A stretch of 64,000 bases of DNA from Myxococcales bacterium (GTDB lineage: Bacteria; Myxococcota_A; UBA9160; UBA4427). Positions 11,643 to 18,965 of this stretch are shown one piece after another. Made by a program: the position numbers and the translations under genes. The notes below the pieces were generated by a model, which saw only the letters and a program-made list of their open reading frames with translations, was not told the DNA's origin and made no database searches. Each line of letters begins with the position of its first letter. Position 1 is the first letter of the stretch. The DNA lies in assembly GCA_022563535.1 (NCBI GenBank), contig JADFNE010000002.1:1-64000 (forward strand). The letters run 5' to 3'.

Positions 11643-13022
11643 CTATTCAGCTTCCGCTTCCTGCGCAACTTCCTCTTCAACCAACTCTTCGACCGTAGCC
11701 TTGGAGACAAGGAAAGCAAGCGCCTTCTGGTCCAACAATTCTGCCTCGATCGCTTCGCCCCAACCCTGGGTCTCCGCCATCTGCTTCAATTTTTTGACAT
11801 CCATGCCCTGCGCTTCGGCCATCTCGTCAAACCGCGCATCGGTTTCCTCGGGCGTCACCTGGAATTCTTTCGCAACTGCAATGGCTTCGAGCACCAGGGA
11901 CTCGCGTACCCGCCGCTCCGCACTGCTTCGACTGTCTTCGCGCATGCGAGACAGCTGCTGCTGGAGCATGTCCGGTGGGAGCTGCCCCTGGAACTGCTGC
12001 TGCATCGACTGGATCTGGCTGTTCAACTGGCGCTCGACGACACCCGGCGGGACCTCGAAATCGGTTCGTTCTAGCAGTGAATCCATCACACTGCGCTGCA
12101 CGGCCGACTCGGCCGCCTGTTCCTGACGCTTGGTGAAGTCGCCGGTGATCTTTGCGCGCAGTTCGTCGAGGGTGTCGAACTCGCCGAGATCCTTTGCAAA
12201 CTCGTCGTCTAGTTCGGGAACCTGTTGACGCCTGATCGTGTGCACGTTGCAGCTGAACTCGGCGTCTTTGCCCGCCAGATTCGCTGCTCCGTACTCCTCG
12301 GGGAAGGTCACTTTGAGTGTAACGTCTTCACCGGCTCGGACGCCGATCAGGCCGTCTTCGAAGCCCGGAATCATGCGCCCCGATCCAATTTCGAGATCGA
12401 CGTTTTCCGCCTTGCCCCCGTCAAAGAGTTCGCCGTCCACGCGACCTTCGTAGTCAATCGAGACGGTGTGGCCCTTGGCGACCTGGACATCCTCGGCTTC
12501 TTCGATCAACGGCGCGTTGCGCTGTCGCAAGCGTTCGAGTTCTTCGTCTACTTCCTTGGCATCGACAGAAATCTTGGGCGCCTTGGCGGGGAGCCCTTCG
12601 AGATCGGGCAACTCGATCTCGGGCTTCACTTCGATTCGCAGGGTGTACTCAAAATCGGCATCCGGCTGCGGCGGGGTCGCTTCGACTTCCGGCTGCACCA
12701 GCGGAGTCAGACCCGTTTTTTCGATCGCGTCCTGGATCGTGTCATGCACCAGGGATCGCTCGATTTCTTCGGGGATCGAGGCTCCGTAGAGCTTCTCGAG
12801 CACCGAGCGCGGCACCTTGCCCTTGCGGAAGCCGCGGACCGAGGCCGTGCGCGCGAGTTGGTGGTAGGTCCGATCAAATGCGCGACGCACCTGAGATTGT
12901 GGAATAGTGACGCCAACGCTGCGCACGACCCCACTACCCTGCTGGGTCTCGACCCGGATTTCGGCCGCTTCTGTAGTCGCTTCTTTGGCCGCAGCGGCCC
13001 CCTTCTTTGCGCTCGGACTCAT
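11643..13022 (-). CDS. tig: Trigger factor, ribosome-associated chaperone
   Basis: The 459-residue protein has the three trigger factor domains: the ribosome-binding tail domain with the signature GFRKGKVPRSVLEKLYG (about residues 60-76), the FKBP-type peptidyl-prolyl isomerase domain (about 165-260, containing GHTVSIDYEGRVDG), and the helical C-terminal chaperone domain. An Ala/Glu/Lys-rich extension of about 20 residues precedes the conserved N-terminus, and the end is highly acidic (EELVEEEVAQEAEAE). The protein binds nascent chains at the ribosome exit tunnel. It is the first protein gene of the tig-clpP-clpX-lon cluster, downstream of tRNA-Lys and tRNA-Leu on the same strand. Confidence 0.97.
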   Translation of the reverse strand: MSPSAKKGAAAAKEATTEAAEIRVETQQGSGVVRSVGVTIPQSQVRRAFDRTYHQLARTASVRGFRKGKVPRSVLEKLYGASIPEEIERSLVHDTIQDAIEKTGLTPLVQPEVEATPPQPDADFEYTLRIEVKPEIELPDLEGLPAKAPKISVDAKEVDEELERLRQRNAPLIEEAEDVQVAKGHTVSIDYEGRVDGELFDGGKAENVDLEIGSGRMIPGFEDGLIGVRAGEDVTLKVTFPEEYGAANLAGKDAEFSCNVHTIRRQQVPELDDEFAKDLGEFDTLDELRAKITGDFTKRQEQAAESAVQRSVMDSLLERTDFEVPPGVVERQLNSQIQSMQQQFQGQLPPDMLQQQLSRMREDSRSSAERRVRESLVLEAIAVAKEFQVTPEETDARFDEMAEAQGMDVKKLKQMAETQGWGEAIEAELLDQKALAFLVSKATVEELVEEEVAQEAEAE

Positions 13023-13132
13023 TGCGATCCTCTCTATCTCAAATCACTTCTCGTGTGCTTGTTTTCTTGGGCTGACTGTACTGCGGCAATATCATTCGTT
13101 GCGTTGCTGACGGCGCGGTGATTACGGCTCGA

Positions 13133-13354
13133 CTAGTTCGGGAGGCGAAGCTTGTACCTGCGCCAGACGGTCGGAATCAGTGCGGCATCCAGCTCGATCT
13201 CGGGACGCGCAAACTTGCGCCCGGTCTCGGCGATGAAGCTTCGGCCTCGCTCGCGGTCGGCGGGCAGGATAGCCACACGAAGCCGGAATCGCTCGCGTTG
13301 GGAACTCGCAAATTCACTCTCACAGGCAATCTGGACGCGCTGCGTGCGACGCAA
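13133..13354 (-). CDS. Possible small ORF between tRNA-Leu and tig
   Basis: A 73-residue frame can be read from a TTG at 13354. Its codons are moderately GC-rich in third positions and its product is charged, ending PTVWRRYKLRLPN. The ribosome binding site is poor and no family is recognised. The longer frame that starts inside tRNA-Leu is certainly not used as such. It may be real, a gene remnant, or chance; confidence is low. Confidence 0.25.
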   Translation of the reverse strand: MRRTQRVQIACESEFASSQRERFRLRVAILPADRERGRSFIAETGRKFARPEIELDAALIPTVWRRYKLRLPN

Positions 13355-13378
13355 CGACCTGGGAGGGAACGGGTTGGG

Positions 13379-13461
13379 TACCGGGAACAGGACTCGAACC
13401 TGCACGCCCAAAGGGCGGTGGCTCCTAAAGCCACTGCGTCTACCAATTCCGCCATCCCGGC
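13379..13461 (-). tRNA. tRNA-Leu (anticodon TAG)
   Basis: The minus strand gives a class II tRNA with a long variable arm. Acceptor GCCGGGA pairs with TCCCGGT, including the G1-U72 pair common in bacterial tRNA-Leu. The anticodon stem-loop is GTGGC-TTTAGGA-GCCAC with anticodon TAG, the variable arm contains CGCCCTTTGGGCG, and the T arm GCAGG-TTCGAGT-CCTGT. The 3' CCA is not exactly encoded (ACCC follows). Confidence 0.95.
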
Positions 13462-13541
13462 ACACGTGCAGAGTAGCTTAGCGACCCAACACAACGGCAG
13501 AGCAGCAAGACCAAGCAGAGGGGTCTTGCAAAAAAACGGGC

Positions 13542-13617
13542 TGGTGAGCGCGCGGGGAATCGAACCCCGAACCTAGTGGTTAAGAGCCACTTGCTCTGCC
13601 AATTGAGCTACGCGCCC
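13542..13617 (-). tRNA. tRNA-Lys (anticodon CTT), intact copy
   Basis: On the minus strand this is a complete cloverleaf with acceptor GGGCGCG paired to CGCGCTC (one G-U), anticodon loop CTCTTAA with anticodon CTT, T-loop TTCGATT and an encoded 3' ACCA. A near-identical copy with a broken acceptor stem lies at 28628-28699, so this is the functional one. It sits within the left copy of the direct repeat bounding the 15-kb island. Confidence 0.95.
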
Positions 13618-13633
13618 TGCCGGACCTTAGAAT

Positions 13634-13650
13634 GCTGGAGGAACTCCGGC
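13634..13650 (-). terminator. Conserved hairpin between hydantoinase end and tRNA-Lys (left copy)
   Basis: The plus strand reads GCTGGAG-GAA-CTCCGGC, a 7-bp stem with one G-U pair. In the right repeat copy (28716-28732) the corresponding A-T pair is G-C on both sides, a compensatory change that keeps the stem. It lies just after the hydantoinase stop and before tRNA-Lys, where a terminator or RNA-processing signal would act. No T-run follows. Confidence 0.4.
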
Positions 13651-13715
13651 AAGAGTCCTCAAGGTTTTCTCAAACGGGGAGACAATCTCGCGAGCACACT
13701 TGTCGCAAATTTAGA

Positions 13716-13820
13716 CTACGAGCTTTCGGGATCGCCGAACCCGCCGCCACCCGGCGTCTCGATCAAGAGTCGATCCCCTCCATCCCTTACGGAGGATGAA
13801 CCCCGCGCTCAGTCAACAGG
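13716..13820 (-). pseudogene. Remnant of a hydantoinase 3' end
   Basis: On the minus strand the last codons read FGDPESS-stop, against FGDPDSS-stop in the intact gene ending at 28798. Upstream, about 100 bp of the intact gene is missing here and only a further 39-bp stretch is recognisable. There is no start or body. It is a degraded copy of the C-terminal end of the hydantoinase gene, left at the island's left boundary. Confidence 0.8.
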
Positions 13821-13870
13821 GCCCCTTTGTGGGGCATTGGAGCGCCGGGGTTTCTCGGTATGATTTCGGC

Positions 13871-14593
13871 ATGACCAGTCTCGCACTCTCACAGAAAGTG
13901 CAAATCCTGGGGAAAGTTCCGCTGTTCGAGTCGCTGGCGGAGGAGGATCTCGCAGCCATCGCCTCGGTCGCGATCAGCCGCAGCATCAAGGCCCGGGAAG
14001 AACTGTTCCACCAGGGTGATGAGGGGACGCACGTCTACGTCGTCGCGAGCGGGCAGCTCAAGGTCGTCACCACCTCGAGCGACGGGGACGACCTGATTTT
14101 CTGCCTTCTCGATCCGGGGGAAGTGATCGGCGAATTGGGCCTGCTGGCCAATCGCCCGCGCACCGCCACGATTACGGCCATCAAGGACAGCGAACTCATC
14201 GTAATCGATCGCCGCGATTTTCGGGCGCTTCTGCGCACACGGCCCGACGTTGCCTTCGAACTGCTAACGGTGCTGGCATGCAGACTCGCTCGAGTCAGCG
14301 AATTTGTGGAAGACACACAGTTCTTGAATCTCCCAGCCCGGCTGGCCAAGAAACTCATCAACTTCGCAAACCTTCACGGCAAGAGCGGCTCGGGAAGCTC
14401 GGGCCACGCTCTCGTGATTGACGTCAAGCTCTCCCAGGAAGAATGGGGGGATCTGGTTGGAACGACACGCGAAAGCGTCAATAAACAGTTCCGCGCCTGG
14501 AGCAGTGAGGGCCTGATCTCCCTCGAGGCAGGCAAGGTCGTGATTCACAAGCTCGACGAGATTGAAAAAATGGCAGCCTGCGTGGTGATCTGA
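13871..14593 (+). CDS. CRP/FNR-family cyclic-nucleotide-responsive regulator
   Basis: The 240-residue protein has a cNMP-binding beta-roll (about 20-140) including GEVIGELGLLANRPRTATITA, the phosphate-binding cassette with the conserved Glu and Arg of cAMP-binding proteins. A dimerisation helix follows, then a CRP-type winged helix-turn-helix (about 165-235) with LSQEEWGDLVGTTRESVNKQ. There is no N-terminal cysteine cluster, which argues against an FNR iron-sulfur sensor. It overlaps the next gene, a class III cyclase, by one base (TGATG), so ligand producer and sensor are probably translated together. Two CRP-like palindromes nearby (17489-17504 and 17994-18009) are candidate targets. The start at 13871 is chosen by family alignment; its ribosome binding site is weak. 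Confidence 0.92.
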   Translation: MTSLALSQKVQILGKVPLFESLAEEDLAAIASVAISRSIKAREELFHQGDEGTHVYVVASGQLKVVTTSSDGDDLIFCLLDPGEVIGELGLLANRPRTATITAIKDSELIVIDRRDFRALLRTRPDVAFELLTVLACRLARVSEFVEDTQFLNLPARLAKKLINFANLHGKSGSGSSGHALVIDVKLSQEEWGDLVGTTRESVNKQFRAWSSEGLISLEAGKVVIHKLDEIEKMAACVVI

Positions 14594-16551
14594 TGGGCTA
14601 TCGGTGGGGTATCGCGAAGTCGCGCCCAGCGCTGGCCTGCGCGATCGCTCTGGCGGTTTTCTTCGCACTCGGGTCCGCGCGATTGCTCGGCCTGCTCGAG
14701 GCACCAGAACTTGCGCTCTACGATCGTGATCGCGGTCTCGCCTCTCTAGCTTCCAGCCCCGAACCACCCATCACACTCGTCTTGATCGACGAAGCCGACA
14801 TCCGTCGTCACGGTCACCCCTTGCGCGACGAAATCCTGCGCACACTGATTGAAACCATCCTGGCCGCCGGGCCCCGTGCCCTGGCGATCGATCTCTACCG
14901 GGATCTTCCAGTTCCTCCGATTACCACAGGCGATCAGGCCAGCGATTCCCCGGCCTACCGCATGCTTGGTGAAACGATCATCAGCGATCCGCGGGTGGTA
15001 ATGATCATGAAGTTTCCCGATCCGAACTCGCAAGGAACCCCACCGCCGCGTTTTCTCCAGAGTACGGCGCAAGTGGGTTTCTCAGACCTGCCGGTCGATC
15101 CGGACGGGGTCGTACGCCGGGGGCTCCTCTACCTGTGGGACGGCGACTCTCCACGGCTCTCCATCTCGTTGCAGCTGGCCCTCCGCTACCTCGCCCTCGA
15201 CGGAATCTTTCCCGAAGCCGACCCAAACGATCCCGACGCCATGATGCTGGGTCCGGTTTCACTGCCTCCGTTGCAAGGAGATTTCGGACCTTACGTGCGG
15301 GCAGACGATGCCGGCTATCAGTTCCTGCTCGACTATCGCTGGGGTTCGAGACCGCTGCCATCGATAAAACTTTCACCCGTCTTGCAGCGAGACTTCGATC
15401 CCGAATTGTTCCGGGACCGAGTTGTCATGCTGGGTACTGCCGCGCACTCGGTGAAGGACTCGTTCCTTACCCCGCTCAATGTCGGTGTGAATGGTGGGAC
15501 AACCTTTGGGGTCGAGGTCCACGCTCAGGCGGTCGATCAACTCATCCGCTTTGGCCATGGTGCCAGTCGACCACTTGCGGAACCCGGCTGGGTCCTTACC
15601 TACGCGTCGATCTTCATTCTCGCCCTGGTGGGTGCTGGACTCGGGCTCTTTGGTCGCTCGCTATGGCTGCAGATCACTGGGCTCCTCGCCATCACCGCGA
15701 CGGTTGTCTATGCCGGCCGCGCCCTATTCGAGTTGGGTTGGTGGATCCCGGTCGTGCCACCGCTGTTGGCGGTGCTGATCTCGGCGGCGGCGGCAGTGGC
15801 GATCTTGTCGGTGCTCGAACGCGCTGAGCGTCGTCAGATTGCTGGACTCTTCTCACGCTTCCAGGGAGCAGTCGTGGCCGACGAAATCTGGCGGCGACGC
15901 TCGGAATTCATTGGCGAGGGAGACCGACCGGTAGCTCGCACCGTGGTGTTGACGGCGCTGATGTCGGATCTCGAGGGTTACACCGCGGCTTCGGAGCAGA
16001 TGGAGCCCGAAGAGCTGATGAGCTGGATCAACGAATACATGACGGCAATGGCCGAGCTCGTCGAAGCGCACGGTGGCGTGGTCGATGACTATGCAGGGGA
16101 TGGAGTGATGGCCAACTTTGGCTTTCCGGTGCCCAGCCAGACCGATGAAGCGATCGCAGGTGACGCCACCGCGGCGGTTCGTTGCGCGGTGGCCATGGGC
16201 GTGAAAATGCGCGAGCTGAATGCGAGTTGGGAAGCACGCGGTCTTCGCGTTGGCCGCTGTCGCGTGGGCATTTGCACCGGGCCTGCCGTGGTGGGGTGCG
16301 TGGGCGCCGCCAGCAGTCTCAAATACACATCCGTCGGCGACACCGTGAATACCGCAGCCCGACTCGAGAGCTTCGACAAGACGCAGTTTATCAGTGAGGC
16401 ACCAGGGGTAGTGTCACGTGTGCTGGTGAGCGAGGAGACCTGGCTTCGAACCCGAGATGCGTTCGAATTTCTCGATCTGGGAGCGCACTCGCTCAAAGGG
16501 AAACAGATGCCTACCAAGATCTATCGGGTCGTGGGCCCAAGCGGAGACTGA
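14593..16551 (+). CDS. CHASE2-domain class III adenylate/guanylate cyclase
   Basis: The 652-residue membrane protein has an N-terminal transmembrane helix (about 10-30), an extracytoplasmic CHASE2 sensor domain (about 35-320), a bundle of about three helices (about 335-405), and a cytoplasmic cyclase domain (about 450-630). The cyclase domain has the metal-binding motifs LMSDLEGYTAASE and DDYAGDGVMANFG, and YTSVGDTVNTAARLE near the purine and transition-state residues. It should make cAMP (or cGMP) in response to an envelope signal. It overlaps the CRP-like gene by one base. CHASE2 cyclases frequently neighbour CHAT, DUF928 and two-partner-secretion genes in cyanobacteria, from general knowledge, and the same set is found downstream here. 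Confidence 0.93.
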   Translation: MGYRWGIAKSRPALACAIALAVFFALGSARLLGLLEAPELALYDRDRGLASLASSPEPPITLVLIDEADIRRHGHPLRDEILRTLIETILAAGPRALAIDLYRDLPVPPITTGDQASDSPAYRMLGETIISDPRVVMIMKFPDPNSQGTPPPRFLQSTAQVGFSDLPVDPDGVVRRGLLYLWDGDSPRLSISLQLALRYLALDGIFPEADPNDPDAMMLGPVSLPPLQGDFGPYVRADDAGYQFLLDYRWGSRPLPSIKLSPVLQRDFDPELFRDRVVMLGTAAHSVKDSFLTPLNVGVNGGTTFGVEVHAQAVDQLIRFGHGASRPLAEPGWVLTYASIFILALVGAGLGLFGRSLWLQITGLLAITATVVYAGRALFELGWWIPVVPPLLAVLISAAAAVAILSVLERAERRQIAGLFSRFQGAVVADEIWRRRSEFIGEGDRPVARTVVLTALMSDLEGYTAASEQMEPEELMSWINEYMTAMAELVEAHGGVVDDYAGDGVMANFGFPVPSQTDEAIAGDATAAVRCAVAMGVKMRELNASWEARGLRVGRCRVGICTGPAVVGCVGAASSLKYTSVGDTVNTAARLESFDKTQFISEAPGVVSRVLVSEETWLRTRDAFEFLDLGAHSLKGKQMPTKIYRVVGPSGD

Positions 16552-16577
16552 ACCCGCGCGAGACGCGAGCGACCGTT

Positions 16578-17405
16578 TCAGTAGTCCCGAAAGAGCACGA
16601 GTCCCACCTGCTCGAGCATCGCGGCGCGGCGCGCGTGTGCGCTGGGATCATCCGGGCTCTGCCGGCCCCCCTGGCTCAATGCGTCGAGAGCCTCGTACCA
16701 GATACCCGACCCGGCAAACAGCCCGGCCACAGCGGCAGGCTCCACCTGGGCGACTCGAGATGCCAGCGCAGCATCATCAACACGCGAGATCGCACCGCGC
16801 GCAACCACGTCCGCCGAGCGTTTCTCTGGATTCGGCACCACGGCGACAAACCATTCGTAGTGTCTGCCCGACTCCAACTTCGCCTGGTGGTCGGCCAATG
16901 ACAGCAGATGAAATCCCGCCCGGAACGGGCCCGGAAGCATGACATCGACCATCGGCTCGATCAGATCCGGATCGAGCAAGGTGAAGTTCACGGAGTGGGG
17001 AGTATCCGCAGATAGATGCCAGTAGAGGTTGGGCTGCGCCGCCAGCGTCAACGCCGCCTCGTCAATCTCGGGCACCAGGGTCTGGATGGTGACCTCTGTA
17101 TTGAAACCTCGTGTGGCTCCGCCAATGCGAAAGGCTGGCGCACCGCGGCGGATACGCGGCACAAAGAACGGAGGAGCCGCATTCACTGGAGGGATCGCGG
17201 TCGCCTGTGGACTGGATTCGACCTCACCGCTTATCGCAACCCCTTCAACTGCGCGCTGAAGCTGCGCCTGGCTGGTCGATGCCAGCACAATGATGCTTGG
17301 CTTTTGCTGCTGGGCGGCCGCATCGGCCACACTCAAGGAGAGGGAAATTGTCGCAAGCACCGTGGCGACCAGTCCGACCTGCAGAACCCATCCGATTCTC
17401 GTCAT
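16578..17405 (-). CDS. DUF928 family secreted protein
   Basis: With the ATG at 17405 (AGGAG upstream), the product has 275 residues and a signal peptide ending near ADAAAQQ. The body shows the DUF928 order: a GGATRGF motif, TLVPEIDEAALTLAAQPNLYW, a beta domain with FTLLDPD, then GRHYEWFVAVVPNPEKRSADV, and a C-terminal helical part with AGLFAGSGIWYEALDALSQ. DUF928 proteins are known mainly from cyanobacteria, often near CHAT and haemagglutinin-like genes; their function is not established. It converges on the cyclase gene (26-bp gap). A CRP-like site (17489-17504) lies about 90 bp upstream of the start codon. Confidence 0.88.
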   Translation of the reverse strand: MTRIGWVLQVGLVATVLATISLSLSVADAAAQQQKPSIIVLASTSQAQLQRAVEGVAISGEVESSPQATAIPPVNAAPPFFVPRIRRGAPAFRIGGATRGFNTEVTIQTLVPEIDEAALTLAAQPNLYWHLSADTPHSVNFTLLDPDLIEPMVDVMLPGPFRAGFHLLSLADHQAKLESGRHYEWFVAVVPNPEKRSADVVARGAISRVDDAALASRVAQVEPAAVAGLFAGSGIWYEALDALSQGGRQSPDDPSAHARRAAMLEQVGLVLFRDY

Positions 17406-17488
17406 TTGCTTGGTACTCCTGTCGCAAATTCGCGCGTTGAATTCCTCCCCGTACGAATCCCAATATCGGAACCACGCGCTCCGCCGGC

Positions 17489-17504
17489 AGTGAATTACTT
17501 CACA
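17489..17504. promoter_or_regulatory. CRP-like operator upstream of the DUF928 gene
   Basis: AGTGAATTACTTCACA matches the E. coli CRP consensus TGTGA-N6-TCACA in nine of ten positions, and contains the perfect palindrome GTGAA-N4-TTCAC. Its centre is about 91 bp upstream of the DUF928 start codon. The same palindrome occurs at 17994-18009, and a CRP-family gene lies 3.6 kb away. The site is visible; binding is inferred. Confidence 0.55.
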
Positions 17505-17611
17505 GCGGGTACATCTGTTTCGCCAGAGCCTCCCCTGATTCCGGAACATTTTACACTACTCACCGGCGCGATAGGAGTTTTACACCTCTGCAGGGCGCGA
17601 AACCCGATGCG

Positions 17612-17899
17612 TCAGCGCTTGCTCATATACATGTGTTCAAACTTCACGGTCTTGGGCTCCCACCTCCACTCGCGCGGGAGTTCCGCCGGCGCCCTCGCGG
17701 CCCTCGCTGCGGCGGCCTCGACCTGCGCGGCCTGGTGGCCCCTATACGCCTCCACGGCGACGGGCGTACCGAATGCCACGGCAACACCCAACGCCATGAT
17801 GCCAGCGAGCTCGGCCGCGAAGCGCCTATCGATGTGGGGTCGGGGGGAGGCCGGGATTAGATTGTCGTAGTAGCTGTCGAGTTCGTGGAAGTAACTCAT
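17612..17899 (-). CDS. Small single-pass membrane protein of unknown function
   Basis: The 95-residue product starts MSYFHELDSYYDNLIPASP (GGAG upstream of the ATG at 17899) and has one hydrophobic segment at about 33-52. An Ala/Glu/Arg-rich helix follows, then a basic/aromatic tail ending in EHMYMSKR. I recognise no family. It lies in the same orientation as the DUF928 gene with a 206-bp gap, and a second CRP-like palindrome is centred about 102 bp upstream of its start. This makes it a likely co-regulated part of the island system, perhaps an inner-membrane accessory. Confidence 0.65.
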   Translation of the reverse strand: MSYFHELDSYYDNLIPASPRPHIDRRFAAELAGIMALGVAVAFGTPVAVEAYRGHQAAQVEAAAARAARAPAELPREWRWEPKTVKFEHMYMSKR

Positions 17900-17993
17900 C
17901 GTGTTCTCCAATTTTTCGTTCGTTCTCTCGTTTCGTTGGCAACCCCTGTCGCCAACCACGAGAAGCATCATCGTTCCCCCCAACGATCTCTGC

Positions 17994-18009
17994 TGTGAAG
18001 CGCTTCACT
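17994..18009. promoter_or_regulatory. CRP-like operator upstream of the 95-residue gene
   Basis: TGTGAAGCGCTTCACT matches TGTGA-N6-TCACA in nine of ten positions and contains the perfect 14-bp palindrome GTGAAGCGCTTCAC. It has the same GTGAA-N4-TTCAC core as the site at 17489-17504. Its centre lies about 102 bp upstream of the start codon at 17899. Confidence 0.55.
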
Positions 18010-18107
18010 GGGCGCGTAAATTTCTCAGAAAATTTTGGATGTGCTTCGTCATTATTCGATACGGCTGTGAAATTGCTGACTTTATTTCAGTGATTGGGGC
18101 TGAGGCT

Positions 18108-18569
18108 ATGATCCGCCAGATGTCGTTCAAGCTCCCACTGGTTCTCTCAATTGTTGCCGCCGTATTCAAGGATCGTGCAGATCTCGTCGCCGAGAATATT
18201 GCGCTGCGCCACCAACTTTCGTGCTTCATTCACCGAGGACCTCGCCCCAGGCTTCGGCACGTCGATCGTGTCTTCTGAGTGCTGCTCTCTCGCTGCTGGG
18301 ATGGTTGGAAGGAACGTCTGGTTATGGTGAAGCCGGCCACCGTTCTGGCCAGGCATCGCAAGGGGTTCCGGCTCTTCTGGCGTCAGCTCCGCCGAGTGAT
18401 TCGGTCGCATGGGGCCTACTACCACGAAGACCGAACGCAGCTCGGACTGGAAAAGGATGCTCCAGAAAATCGACCGATCGAACCCCGAGAAATGGGTGAG
18501 GTCATCGCGATTTCGCGGGTCGGAGGGCTGCATCATCGCTACTCGCGCGAACTTCGAAGGGCTGCCTAG
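18108..18569 (+). pseudogene. Decayed IS transposase (integrase-core type)
   Basis: The N-terminal part reads VFKDRADLVAENIALRHQLS, then LSRCWDGWKERLVMVKPATV and RHRKGFRLFWR, the conserved start of a large family of integrase-core (rve) transposases. Two lesions are clear. A TGA at 18276-18278 sits where Trp is expected (VF-stop-VLLSR), and the frame then jumps from the N-terminal region to the family's C-terminal end (YYHEDRTQLGLEKDAPENR and RVGGLHHRY), so the DDE catalytic core is deleted. It is non-functional. It marks past insertion inside the island, between its minus-strand and plus-strand halves. Confidence 0.85.
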
Positions 18570-18965
18570 GCTGGATTTGGCTTAATGACGATGCACAACG
18601 TTCGAATGAGAGACGGTGTCACAGCACTGGTACAATTTATCGGCAATTTCGAGCGATTTGTCCAACGGGAATTTATCGGCGAGCGCGAAAAGGCCGCTTG
18701 AATTCTTTAATGTCTAAGCGGCCTCTTGTCCAAGTTATGCGGCAAATTCGAGCGCTTTATCGGCCGATCTCCAGGCAGGAACCGAAGACCGTCTCGCAGA
18801 GAGAGCCGACTCTCTGTCCCTATCCGAAATTTTTTTCCGACGCACACTGCGTGTATACTGCTGCAGTGCCTTGAAGACAGTATTAGCGAGACTCCTGAGC
18901 CAATCACCCCAAACTACAGGGGCGGACCGAGATCGAGCTTGCCCCTCAGACTGATGCACGCTGTC
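18570..18965. other. Non-coding stretch after the IS remnant
   Basis: No gene is supported. It holds three related short motifs around ATTTATCGGC and GGCAAATTCGAGCG (18636-18770), probably degraded ends of the IS. There is a 9-bp inverted repeat AGGCCGCTT/AAGCGGCCT (18691-18699 and 18716-18724) and a 7-bp hairpin CAGAGAG/CTCTCTG (18797-18816) followed by a T7 run. A TATACT at 18854-18859 could be a -10 element for the large gene downstream, but no good -35 was found. Confidence 0.4.

Larger units (their letters stand above)
13553..13820. repeat. Left copy of the direct repeat flanking the 15-kb island
   Basis: Positions 13553-13778 align without gaps to 28635-28860, with about 19 mismatches in 226 by manual alignment. 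The alignment covers most of tRNA-Lys, its upstream region and the last codons of a hydantoinase gene. A further stretch (13782-13820) matches 28961-28999 after about 100 bp missing from this copy. Both copies have the same orientation. The left copy carries the complete tRNA but only a degraded hydantoinase end. Confidence 0.9.

Noticed and set aside
13118-13576. Plus-strand frame running through tRNA-Leu
   Set aside because: It reads across the antisense of a tRNA gene and gives a low-quality protein.
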